IMG/VR virus record: IMGVR_UViG_3300031951_010912
Span: 1 to 44,371 of that record
Length of the DNA stretch: 44,371 nt
Strand: one strand, 5' to 3'
Source of the DNA: a virus
The first letter of the stretch is position 1. Every line of letters begins with the position of its first letter. The notes beneath the pieces are model-generated. The model did no database searches, was not told the DNA's origin, and saw only the letters and a list, made by a program, of their open reading frames with translations. Shown in pieces: positions 15,674 to 23,179 of this stretch. The position numbers and the translations under genes are program-made.

Positions 15674-16057
15674 TTAACCTCTACGCATTTTTGAAATATC
15701 CTTCGCTTCCTGATCGGAAAAGATAGGAACGGCATTGGATTTATGCAATGTACCGATGCCGATTATTTTATCACCAGTGTAACGCTTACCTTCTATCGGC
15801 TTAGTAGCATTACCGAGCCCAGTATCGACACTAGGATAGTTGATAGATTCTCTCCCAGGTGGACTTGTAAGTTTGTAGCCTGAAAGAGTATTTGTTGATA
15901 CAGATTTTTTGCTTGGTTCAACATAATGTTTCCTTTTCAATTCATTCCAAGATTGTTCAAGTTGAAAATGCTTACGCTTTTCTTCGGCAGATTTAAATTT
16001 CTGCTTTTTACGTTTCCTTGTGTTTGTCGTACTAAAAAACGCTGGCATCATACCCAT
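15674..16057 (-). CDS. Conserved phage protein (TGDKIIGIGTLHKSNAVPIF family)
   Basis: A 127-residue basic protein. The N-terminal third is Lys/Arg-rich. The C-terminal segment (ATKPIEGKRYTGDKIIGIGT, then LHKSNAVPIFSDQEAKDISKM) is a pattern I recall from many unrelated phages. It is the first gene after promoter P2 with AAGGAG 6-7 bases upstream. Function unknown; often beside small early genes. Confidence 0.75.
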   Translation of the reverse strand: MGMMPAFFSTTNTRKRKKQKFKSAEEKRKHFQLEQSWNELKRKHYVEPSKKSVSTNTLSGYKLTSPPGRESINYPSVDTGLGNATKPIEGKRYTGDKIIGIGTLHKSNAVPIFSDQEAKDISKMRRG

Positions 16058-16077
16058 ACTTTTCTCCTTATAAGGAT

Positions 16078-16106
16078 ATTATACCTTAGATTCGTATTAT
16101 TGTCAA
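16078..16106 (-). promoter_or_regulatory. Consensus sigma70 promoter P2
   Basis: Minus strand: TTGACA (16106-16101), 17-bp spacer ending AAGG, TATAAT (16083-16078). A perfect 10-bp palindrome CCTTATAAGG (16066-16075) covers the expected transcription start and the start of the ribosome-binding site, so it may be an operator or a leader hairpin. It serves the 15674-16057 gene and those after it. Confidence 0.85.
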
Positions 16107-16130
16107 GCATTAACCTTACTTATGGTAGGG

Positions 16131-17153
16131 TTATTTTACTTCGATACTGTAAGACGCTACACGTGTAGCGAGGGAATTATCCAGCAAAAATTCTATATTG
16201 GCTGGAACTTTTTTGTTGGTTTGTATTACTGTAGTATCTGTCTCAAAATAGTTGCTTGAATTAAAAAAGATGTAATTATTCTTTTTCGAAGAACCAGCAG
16301 GATAAAACTCAACCATTCTGAGATTGTGTGTTGTGTATCTCATCTGACTTAGAACAGAACCATTCGAGTCTTTTAAAATTATCGTAAAGTAATTGACATT
16401 GTATTTAGAAACATTTTCCAATTCAATACCAATATCATAACAATTGTTCGAATCAATCTGTTTACCATCAGTAAAGCAATATGTATTACCACTTCTCGGT
16501 GCTGCTTTAGCAGGGTTCATAATTACAGAACCAGCAACCAAAACTGGATGATAAAAAGATGTGCCATAGTAAACATTACTTTGATAATTTTTGTCAACCG
16601 ATTCTTTTCCAGCGTACTTAGCAAAATTTTGAAAATCATTTACCCACTTATGTTGCCAAGAAACATGCCCAGTAATTGTTACTTTACTAACTGATGAGAA
16701 TGGAGACACATCAACTCTAGTCGTTGAAAAATGTAAAGCAGGTGTTTCAGATATTTTTTCTACAATCGTTTTACGATTATTCATCTCACTAATCTTTGAT
16801 CTTATTCTATCATCGATTAGTGGTTTATCACGTTCGACCTGAAACACACTTGGTTTGGTTTCATCAACAACAGCACGAATAGTTACTGTCCAATGCTGCT
16901 GACTTCGTTGAGAACGCAAAACTTCTGACTCGAGTATAATTCCTGAGACATAATCATCTATTTCTTCAGAATATTTTTTGCCATCAGTTTTTCTATGACC
17001 AAGATTAAAAGAACCTGTCACTTTCTCAACTGCTTCAATTTTTGCTCTGCGTAATGCTTCTTCTTGGGTATCGCCTTTACCTGTCGCTTCAACAGTTACA
17101 GCAGCAAAAGCAACCTGCGTGAAAAAGCAGGTTGCTAATATCAAAGATTTCAT
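16131..17153 (-). CDS. Exported protein with FlgT/LPP20-like N-terminal domain
   Basis: A 340-residue protein with a Sec signal peptide (MKSLILATCFFTQVAFAA, cleavage near residue 17-18). A domain reading VEATGKGDTQEEALRRAKIEA follows, the pattern of the FlgT-N/LPP20-like fold. The remainder (about 140-340) looks beta-rich and carries a Cys pair (TYCFTDG...NNCYD), suited to the periplasm. It overlaps the upstream lipoprotein gene by one base; both share promoter P3. It may act at the outer membrane as an envelope modifier or exclusion factor, by inference from location. Confidence 0.7.
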   Translation of the reverse strand: MKSLILATCFFTQVAFAAVTVEATGKGDTQEEALRRAKIEAVEKVTGSFNLGHRKTDGKKYSEEIDDYVSGIILESEVLRSQRSQQHWTVTIRAVVDETKPSVFQVERDKPLIDDRIRSKISEMNNRKTIVEKISETPALHFSTTRVDVSPFSSVSKVTITGHVSWQHKWVNDFQNFAKYAGKESVDKNYQSNVYYGTSFYHPVLVAGSVIMNPAKAAPRSGNTYCFTDGKQIDSNNCYDIGIELENVSKYNVNYFTIILKDSNGSVLSQMRYTTHNLRMVEFYPAGSSKKNNYIFFNSSNYFETDTTVIQTNKKVPANIEFLLDNSLATRVASYSIEVK

Positions 17154-17827
17154 TATCGAAGACCCTCAATCATTGCCTTTAGTTGATGCGAAGCAGCAAT
17201 AGAATGTTTAGAAACACGAACTTCTACTGATACTAGGTTGCTATCTTTCTCTACGTTTCGAGCTGTAATAACAAGACCACGCAAAAGAGCAGCAGAGTTG
17301 TCAGTCATTTGTTCTTTAACATAAGTCGCAACACGCTGACCACGATTACGATCTTCGGCTGTCATAGTTTCTGAATTGCCACCACCACCATCTAAATCTA
17401 GATCCTCAAGATTTGATGTCTTATCATTACCTTCAGTCTTATTAGACTTTAATGATTCATTCGAATCATTCTTTAGAAGTGTTTTGGTAATTGTTCTTGA
17501 AAATTTGTTTGAACTAACATCATTAGACAAGAATTCCGAAACATTTCGCTTGGCACGCATCAATGCTATATTATATGCATCTTCACGTGAGGCTGTATGG
17601 TTTGTTTGGATATAAGCAGTTCCTGTTGCAGTAAGACCATAGAAATTTCCTTGTTCGTCAAACTCAACTTTAATGAGTCCGTTCGATTTTAGAAATTGTG
17701 CTTCCCTCTTTTCGAGTTTGGCAACTGGAGCAGGCGCTTCGGGTGGGAGTTGTGTGACTGTTTTAGTTGACGAACAACCAGTAACGAACAACGCACAAAC
17801 TGACATAACAATAATACTTCGTTTCAT
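17153..17827 (-). CDS. Phage-encoded lipoprotein, LPP20-like
   Basis: A 224-residue lipoprotein: signal peptide MKRSIIVMSVCALFVTGCSS with lipobox VTGC (Cys 18), then a Pro-rich linker. A domain with EDAYNIALMRAKRNVSEF resembles the LPP20 alpha/beta fold. A Ser/Asn/Asp-rich insert (about 115-150) includes a Gly run. The protein should be attached to the outer membrane. It is first in a two-gene transcript from consensus promoter P3, followed by the exported FlgT-like protein. Both being exported suggests that they work together. Confidence 0.72.
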   Translation of the reverse strand: MKRSIIVMSVCALFVTGCSSTKTVTQLPPEAPAPVAKLEKREAQFLKSNGLIKVEFDEQGNFYGLTATGTAYIQTNHTASREDAYNIALMRAKRNVSEFLSNDVSSNKFSRTITKTLLKNDSNESLKSNKTEGNDKTSNLEDLDLDGGGGNSETMTAEDRNRGQRVATYVKEQMTDNSAALLRGLVITARNVEKDSNLVSVEVRVSKHSIAASHQLKAMIEGLR

Positions 17828-17859
17828 AATTTAGATCCTTTTCAAGTTAAGGTATAGTA

Positions 17860-17888
17860 ATTATACCCTAATTGTTATTTTTTGTCAA
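17860..17888 (-). promoter_or_regulatory. Consensus sigma70 promoter P3 with overlapping palindrome
   Basis: Minus strand: TTGACA (17888-17883), 17-bp spacer ending GGG, TATAAT (17865-17860). An inverted repeat GGTATA-ATTAC-TATACC (17851-17867) spans the -10 and the expected start site, as an operator would. The -35 overlaps the end of the 391-residue gene, so the exported pair has its own promoter. Confidence 0.85.
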
Positions 17889-19060
17889 GTATCGTTATCT
17901 GGAGCTCTTCTGGAGTTGAATTTTACTGTTCCAGCTCTTTTTGTTTGTTCGTTTTTGCTATTTTGTTCGTTCCAAGGATTCTTCGGATCAAAGTCTTCGT
18001 TCTTGGGTTTGAAGAAATCTTTTACAATTTTCAAGAATTCTTTTGGTGGTTCTTCGGCTGGTGGTCCTTGCAAAATCGTAGGATCCCATTCTTGTTTTGT
18101 TGGTTCTGTTGGCTGATAGACTGCAGTAATTCCAGTATATGGATCATAATTTAAATCTCCTGGTTTCAATTCTCCTCGAATCGAAGAAATAATTTTATTC
18201 CATCTACTCTCAGATTTTTGCGCATCAACTTCTTCATCTAGCAAACGAGCACGCTCTTTTCCTCGATTAAACCAATCATTGACTTCTTTATCATCATCGT
18301 CATCAGATTTGGTTTTTTGTAGTAAAGATTCTCTGTTTGCTGCAATCAATAATAAAACTGCAAGCGGATCAAATACGAAAACAATCATAAGAATGACGAT
18401 ACGAACAGAAGACTCAAGTAAAGAATCGTCCATCGTATCGCCATATATTAATGCTGCAACATATTTTATCGGACCAACCTCTGCTTCTACTTTTCTTACC
18501 TCAGAAGCAATGGGTGATCTTTCTTCATTTAATTTTGCTATTTCTTGCTGCGCTTTACTGACTTCGTTGATGAGACTGGTTCGCTCCTTTGCTTGTCGCT
18601 GTCTGATGGCGACTGCGTTGGCTGCTCCTTTTTCATCACTCGATCTATCAAGAGTTTGATCGACTTGACGATCCAACTGAGTAAGTGCTTTACGTGCTGC
18701 ATCTATATTCTCCTTTTGGGTTTTAATTTTTTCATCTATGAGGGATAATTTAGATACGATATCGCCTGTTGGCACTGCTTGGTCTAAATGCGCTTTCGAC
18801 AAATAGCCAAAGATACCCATCGATGTGAGTATCATTAACACAACAACAGCAGTTGTGAAATATGTTTTAAGTAGTTTTGGGGCTGTGTTCCAGTTTCTAT
18901 ACAACCAAGAAGCTGCTACAAGTTTACTTGCTTCTAGAGCAGATCCCATAATTGCGATGGGAATTACTGCAGTGGAGAAAATAGCAATTAACCCCATCAC
19001 AGCATAGTAAGCTGCTATTGCGGATAAAAAGAATCCACAACCGAATAATAGGTACATCAT
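17885..19060 (-). CDS. Membrane protein with long coiled coil
   Basis: A 391-residue protein. Hydrophobic helices lie at about 3-27, 28-45, 66-88 and 218-242. Between the third and fourth is a charged coiled coil (about 103-190: IDEKIKTQKENIDAARKALT and following). The C-terminal 130 residues are charged and Pro-rich. The layout resembles DUF4407-like membrane proteins seen in T4-like marine phages, from memory. Location in the inner membrane is predicted. The role is unknown; it ends the primase/nrd operon. Confidence 0.75.
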   Translation of the reverse strand: MMYLLFGCGFFLSAIAAYYAVMGLIAIFSTAVIPIAIMGSALEASKLVAASWLYRNWNTAPKLLKTYFTTAVVVLMILTSMGIFGYLSKAHLDQAVPTGDIVSKLSLIDEKIKTQKENIDAARKALTQLDRQVDQTLDRSSDEKGAANAVAIRQRQAKERTSLINEVSKAQQEIAKLNEERSPIASEVRKVEAEVGPIKYVAALIYGDTMDDSLLESSVRIVILMIVFVFDPLAVLLLIAANRESLLQKTKSDDDDDKEVNDWFNRGKERARLLDEEVDAQKSESRWNKIISSIRGELKPGDLNYDPYTGITAVYQPTEPTKQEWDPTILQGPPAEEPPKEFLKIVKDFFKPKNEDFDPKNPWNEQNSKNEQTKRAGTVKFNSRRAPDNDT

Positions 19061-19446
19061 TTTTTAATATGTTTCCTGTGCGTTTTTATCATAATCCAAT
19101 CATTATAATAATTATCCTCTAGAAGAACATTATTGTCAAATTGATATTTTGCTTCCCAGTAATTCGTGTTTCCTCTTGTTTCACATAGTTTCAAAATTTT
19201 TCGTGTAAAGTTTTCCTTACCATATTTATCAATATCAGCAAGTAGTTCTTTGTTGGAACCCCAGTAATCACGCCAATCGCTCTCAACTCTTGTTCGTTTT
19301 TTCTTACCTTTTACTTGTCTAGTTTTTGCTTGACTGAAGTATTTACGACCAATGTATTTTTTACCTGTTAGGTTGTTGGTGATTTCATAAATAAACCCAT
19401 ACCAATTCTCAGGGTCATTCAGGGGTTGGTTGTTGTATATCCACAT
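19057..19446 (-). CDS. GIY-YIG nuclease-like protein
   Basis: A 129-residue protein with YGFIYEITNNLTGKKYIGRK (about residues 16-35), the GIY-YIG core, followed by SDWRDYWGSNKELLADI and GKENFTRKIL, and a Glu in NYWEAKY at the expected catalytic position. The family includes homing and Seg-type endonucleases. It is short, with no DNA-binding C-terminal module, like the free-standing versions in cyanophages. It overlaps the coiled-coil gene by 4 bp. Nuclease fold confident; mobility not shown. Confidence 0.78.
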   Translation of the reverse strand: MWIYNNQPLNDPENWYGFIYEITNNLTGKKYIGRKYFSQAKTRQVKGKKKRTRVESDWRDYWGSNKELLADIDKYGKENFTRKILKLCETRGNTNYWEAKYQFDNNVLLEDNYYNDWIMIKTHRKHIKK

Positions 19447-19564
19447 TTTCTGGTTTCTTATTGGTCAATCCTTCTGCTTGAGAAGTGTCTAATGCTTGAC
19501 CTTGTGGATTTTTAAGTTTACTGAACCAGTCGTCGCCTTGTAAATCTGTTGTGTTTTCAGGCAT
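19415..19564 (-). CDS. Small acidic phage protein
   Basis: A 49-residue hydrophilic protein (MPENTTDLQGDDWFSKLKNP...). The ATG at 19564 has GAGGAGG 5-8 bases upstream and overlaps the zinc-ribbon gene by 8 bp; the longer frame to 19606 has no site. It is Gln/Pro-rich at the end and probably disordered. It overlaps the GIY-YIG gene by 32 bp. Function unknown. Confidence 0.6.
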   Translation of the reverse strand: MPENTTDLQGDDWFSKLKNPQGQALDTSQAEGLTNKKPENVDIQQPTPE

Positions 19565-19712
19565 CTTCATCCTCCTCAAAGTCTTCCTCTTCATATATAT
19601 CACCACCGCAGAATGGGCAATATGCTACATCAGAAGATTGAAGTTCGCCTTCCTTAAATGAAATTTTTCCATGCGCTCCGCATGATTCACAATCAAAAAA
19701 TTTAACTGACAT
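19557..19712 (-). CDS. Small zinc-ribbon protein
   Basis: A 51-residue protein from the ATG at 19712: MSVKFFDCESCGAHGKI..., then AYCPFCGG and an acidic tail. Two CxxC pairs (about residues 8/11 and 32/35) form a rubredoxin-like zinc ribbon. Small ribbons of this type are common in phages and often bind RNA polymerase or nucleic acids. It overlaps the desaturase end by 11 bp. Confidence 0.72.
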   Translation of the reverse strand: MSVKFFDCESCGAHGKISFKEGELQSSDVAYCPFCGGDIYEEEDFEEDEDA

Positions 19713-20412
19713 CTCTTACCTTCGCTAATCCTAGTTTATTAAAAACCTTAAACCACATCCAACCCATATCAAACTCTAATGGCTTTCTACTTAGTTTTGG
19801 ATTTGCTGGATCTCCATGGTGGTTGTTATGTAATTCCTCACCACCAATAATAATTCCCCATGGAACTATATTAGTTGATTTATCCTTACTGTTATAATTT
19901 CTGTATCCATAATAATGCCCAACGCCATTCACAACACCTGCTGCCCAGAATGGAATCCATACCATTTGAATTGCCCAGAACCAAATTCCCCACCATCCTA
20001 ACAACATTAAACTAATTGCTAGCATGAGCACTATTCCAGCGTATGGAAATTTAGAATAGATATTTTTTTCTACCCAATCATCTGGAGTACCGACACCATA
20101 CTTCTGAATCATTTCTTTATCTCTTGCGGATTGAACATAGCAAGAAACTCCAGCGAACAAAACAAACCAGATACCTTCGTTGTGAGGACTATGGGGATCG
20201 CCTTCTTTATCGGAGTTCTGATGATGTTTACGATGTATCGCAACCCATTCTTTTGTTATCATACCAGTTGTTAACCACAACCAGAATCTCATAAAATGCG
20301 AAAGAACTGGATGAAACTCTAACCCTCTATGTGTTTGCCCTCTATGTAAAAACAAAGTAACACAAACAATGGTAATGTGTGTCATTACCAACAGATAAAC
20401 TAATTCAATCAT
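19702..20412 (-). CDS. Delta-9-type fatty-acid desaturase
   Basis: A 236-residue membrane-bound acyl-lipid desaturase. The three histidine boxes are HRGQTHRG (about 23-30), HRKHHQN (about 60-66) and NNHHGD (about 197-202), as in DesC/OLE1-type enzymes that add a double bond to a saturated acyl chain with a di-iron centre. Four hydrophobic stretches surround the boxes (about 2-22, 38-52, 81-96, 124-160). It is near full length for the bacterial short form. It is in the operon that also holds plcP-like and agt-like genes, so it probably takes part in remodelling the host membrane. The electron donor is presumably from the host. Confidence 0.9.
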   Translation of the reverse strand: MIELVYLLVMTHITIVCVTLFLHRGQTHRGLEFHPVLSHFMRFWLWLTTGMITKEWVAIHRKHHQNSDKEGDPHSPHNEGIWFVLFAGVSCYVQSARDKEMIQKYGVGTPDDWVEKNIYSKFPYAGIVLMLAISLMLLGWWGIWFWAIQMVWIPFWAAGVVNGVGHYYGYRNYNSKDKSTNIVPWGIIIGGEELHNNHHGDPANPKLSRKPLEFDMGWMWFKVFNKLGLAKVRDVS

Positions 20413-21043
20413 CTTGCCTTTCGTACATTACGGTATTGGTATCTCCCAATGACCACTTAGAATCTGTTTCTACAGACCAGCGTTTTGTTGCTACTTTAAA
20501 ATCTGGCATCTTTAGTTCCCGAGGATTAGACGAAGGCTCGAGGATAATAAGACGATTGTTTGGCTGAGCAGCGAACTGCCCATTATCACACATAATAAAA
20601 TTATAAGATTTATGATCTTCGGGATCTTCAGTAAATCCAGTGTCAAGAATATTAAAATCAGGGTGAGCAGAGTCAACAGTGAATAGATAGGTACCATACA
20701 TCCAATTTCCGTCTTTAAGTTTAAATTTGCATTTTAATGATTGCAGCTGTGCTTTTTTTAACACAGTTATATCATATGACAAACAATCCCAAAGTTGTAA
20801 GTAGTCTAATGGTAATGGTACTCCTTCAATCGGCTTCCAGCAAAATGCGTGTAATGGCAGTTTATCATATAAAGCGCCATAGTTATTTAGATATGCTTCT
20901 ATTCTAAATGCTTGTCCTCTTAATGACTTAATACTTATCCACCAACATGGTTCTAATTCATCGTGCCCTTTCGCAAAATCGTATAGAAACTGTTTACGGA
21001 CAAAACATTTAATAGGTGGAAGATTTGCTATTATGTGCGCCAT
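20405..21043 (-). CDS. Conserved phage protein between nrdB and desaturase
   Basis: A 212-residue protein (MAHIIANLPPIKCFVRKQFL...) containing CWWISIKSLRGQAF, HAFCWKP and DYLQLWDCLSYDI. It resembles a protein beside nrd genes in T4-like aquatic phages, rich in Trp and Cys. A late segment GQFAAQPNNRLIILEPS is characteristic. It overlaps nrdB by one base and the desaturase by 8. No catalytic motif identified. Function unknown. Confidence 0.7.
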   Translation of the reverse strand: MAHIIANLPPIKCFVRKQFLYDFAKGHDELEPCWWISIKSLRGQAFRIEAYLNNYGALYDKLPLHAFCWKPIEGVPLPLDYLQLWDCLSYDITVLKKAQLQSLKCKFKLKDGNWMYGTYLFTVDSAHPDFNILDTGFTEDPEDHKSYNFIMCDNGQFAAQPNNRLIILEPSSNPRELKMPDFKVATKRWSVETDSKWSLGDTNTVMYERQDD

Positions 21044-22038
21044 TATGCAGCTTTAGCCCAAACATCTTGCCAGTCGCCTGTTAATGCGCCTTTCGCATAG
21101 TCAGTAGCACGATTCTCAAAAAAGTTAGTATGAGTTGGTGCGTTAATCATTTCTTCAACCCAAGGAAGAGGATTTTTCTTAACTTTAAAAATACCCTTAA
21201 GACCTAACGAAATTAAACGACGATCTGCGATGTAGCGAATGTATTTCTTCACATCATCTGATGTCAAATCTCGCATATCACCCAAACTAAAAGCAAGATC
21301 AATAAACTTATCTTCGAGTTCAACCATTTTTTCAGCAATAGTATATATCTTACTCTTCAATTCATCATTCCATAACTCACGATTCTCTTCTACATAAGTT
21401 CTAAACAACTTAATCATAGACTCAGCATGCATTGTCTCGTCGACGATTGACCATGTGACAATCTGACCCATTCCCTTCATCATACCATGACGAGGAAAAT
21501 TGAGCAACATAATGAATGATGAGAATAATTGCATGCCCTCAGTAAAAGCAGAGAATGCTGCAATATTTGTTGCTACTGATTCGGCAGTGCCATTGGCTTT
21601 AGATAATGCCATAAAGTAGTCATGTTTGTCCCTCATCTGCGCATACTCGAGAAACTCATTATAAGTTGATTCTGGCATACCAACTGTCTCAATCAAGTGA
21701 CTATACGCAGCAACATGTAACGCTTCTCTAGCAGAAAAGCCAAGCAACATCATACGAACTTCTGGTTGTTTAAAGTATGGTAAATAATTATTAACATACC
21801 CACCAGCAACATCAACATCTCCTTGAACAAAGAATCTAAAAATATTTGTTAAGAAATGTTTCTCTTCATTTGTAAGTTTTTTCTTCCAGTCTTTTACATC
21901 TTCCATCATAGGAACTTCTGTATGTAACCAGTGCGCTTGTTCATGCTTCAACCAAGCATCATATGCCCATGGGTAATTAAATGGTTTAAACGAGTTTCTA
22001 TCGTCTGTTAATTTTAATTTTTCTCTTTTATGCGCCAT
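21043..22038 (-). CDS. nrdB: Ribonucleotide reductase class Ia small subunit
   Basis: A 331-residue di-iron protein that generates the tyrosyl radical for ribonucleotide reduction. Ligands are visible: the first Asp in FVQGDVDVAG, Glu and His in REALHVAAY (with the radical Tyr four residues after His), Glu in SAFTEGMQL, and Glu/His in DETMHAES. I moved the start to the ATG at 22038 (MAHKREKLKL); the frame extends to 22092 but that would overlap the glycosyltransferase. It lies two bases after that gene, separated from nrdA by the plcP/agt insertion. Together with NrdA it supplies dNTPs. Confidence 0.95.
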   Translation of the reverse strand: MAHKREKLKLTDDRNSFKPFNYPWAYDAWLKHEQAHWLHTEVPMMEDVKDWKKKLTNEEKHFLTNIFRFFVQGDVDVAGGYVNNYLPYFKQPEVRMMLLGFSAREALHVAAYSHLIETVGMPESTYNEFLEYAQMRDKHDYFMALSKANGTAESVATNIAAFSAFTEGMQLFSSFIMLLNFPRHGMMKGMGQIVTWSIVDETMHAESMIKLFRTYVEENRELWNDELKSKIYTIAEKMVELEDKFIDLAFSLGDMRDLTSDDVKKYIRYIADRRLISLGLKGIFKVKKNPLPWVEEMINAPTHTNFFENRATDYAKGALTGDWQDVWAKAA

Positions 22039-22040
22039 TC

Positions 22041-23024
22041 CTACTCTCCGATTATTTCTAAAAACTGTTTTGTTGATTGTTTCCAAGACCATTTTTTTGA
22101 TGACTCGAATACTTCTACTCTGTTTATTAATTTACATGCTTCGACATTATGTGCTAAGTTACCACTATACATTCCATTATACATAAGATTAATTACCTCT
22201 ATCGGTCCAGGTTGCTCATAACTTGCAACTGGAGTACCGCACGCTATTGCTTCTAATATAACTATACCAAAGGTATCAGTTTGGCTTGGAAATACAAACA
22301 CATCTGCATTTGCTACAAGTTCAGCTAATTCAACACCAACTTTAGTTCCAACAAAATCTACTTCTGGAAATTTTTTTCTTAATTCATTTAGGTATGGTCC
22401 ATCACCAACCAAAACCTTTTTACCTTTTAATTTACAAAAATCGTCTAAACCTTTTTCTTTAGAAACTCTACTTACACAAACAATATAATGCGATGGTTTA
22501 TTTCTACGACTCGGATTAAAAACTTTTGTATCTACACCACGAGACCATACATCAACTTTAGTAAATCCTTTGCTGATTAACATGTCACACATAGTTTGTG
22601 TGGGAACCATTGTTGATCTAGCATTGTTATGAAACCAACGATAGAAAGGATAGAACACAGAAGCAGGAATCTTTGTTCTCTTTTGAATAAACTCTGGAAA
22701 TTGTGTATGATAGCAAGTTGTGAATTCTTTCTTACGAAGTAACATACGAGCATAAATTCCAAGTGGTCCTTCAGTTGCTATGTGTATTTTCCATCCTTCA
22801 TATAAAGATACCCAGATTTTCTGTTTCATTTTCCATGGATTTATCACAAGTTCTATTTCAGGATATGCTGGAAATTTAACTCTTTTAAAACCAACGCAAT
22901 AAGGATGTATAACATCAACAACCTTACCATTCTTCTCAAGTTCATGAATAGTGTTTTGATATGTCCTAACAACACCATTTACTTGTGGTTCCCATGCGTC
23001 TGTAATAATTAAGATTTTTTGCAT
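22041..23024 (-). CDS. agt: Agt-type GT4 glycosyltransferase (diacylglycerol glycosyltransferase-like)
   Basis: A 327-residue GT-B glycosyltransferase of family 4. The opening IITDAWEPQVNGVVRT, then HIATEGPLGIYAR (about 80-92), CYHTQFPEF, WSRGVDTKVF (about 159-168), VSRVSKEKG and VFVFPSQTDTFGIVILEA (about 247-264, EX7E end) match the Agt group. In heterotrophic bacteria Agt makes glucosyl- or glucuronosyl-diacylglycerol from the diacylglycerol released by PlcP. The plcP-like gene is immediately upstream (with a 56-aa frame between), which is the known plcP-agt arrangement. Alternative: a generic phage cell-wall glycosyltransferase. Family match is from memory. Confidence 0.8.
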   Translation of the reverse strand: MQKILIITDAWEPQVNGVVRTYQNTIHELEKNGKVVDVIHPYCVGFKRVKFPAYPEIELVINPWKMKQKIWVSLYEGWKIHIATEGPLGIYARMLLRKKEFTTCYHTQFPEFIQKRTKIPASVFYPFYRWFHNNARSTMVPTQTMCDMLISKGFTKVDVWSRGVDTKVFNPSRRNKPSHYIVCVSRVSKEKGLDDFCKLKGKKVLVGDGPYLNELRKKFPEVDFVGTKVGVELAELVANADVFVFPSQTDTFGIVILEAIACGTPVASYEQPGPIEVINLMYNGMYSGNLAHNVEACKLINRVEVFESSKKWSWKQSTKQFLEIIGE

Positions 23025-23179
23025 TGTCCTGTCACTTTAAACGATTGAAACTTTAACCAGTATGTCATATTTTCCAGTGCTTGTAAACATTGTTGTTCAT
23101 TACTAAATTTTATTTCTACTTTTCCTGGCACATCATTTGGATTGTTCGTGTGAACTGCCAGTAGAATCAGTACCCACAT
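23009..23179 (-). CDS. 56-residue protein with hydrophobic N-terminus between plcP and agt
   Basis: A frame from the ATG at 23179 to the TAA at 23009: it opens MWVLILLAVHTNNPNDV and ends WLKFQSFKVTGQCKKS. The first nine residues are hydrophobic, like a short signal or membrane anchor. The rest (VEIKFSNEQQCLQALENM) looks like a folded small domain with two Cys. It fills the otherwise empty 108-bp gap and overlaps plcP by 47 bp and agt by 16 bp. Similar tiny proteins occur in T4-like phages, I believe. Whether it helps the lipid enzymes is unknown. Confidence 0.6.
   Translation of the reverse strand: MWVLILLAVHTNNPNDVPGKVEIKFSNEQQCLQALENMTYWLKFQSFKVTGQCKKS

Noticed and set aside
16109-16141. 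Possible terminator after the exported pair (AACC...GGTTA)
   Set aside because: The stem is only about five pairs and there is no T-tract.
19100-19160. TTGACA-like/TATAAT-like pair inside the GIY-YIG gene
   Set aside because: The -10 reads GATAAT and it is wholly inside coding sequence without the GG element shared by the five accepted promoters.
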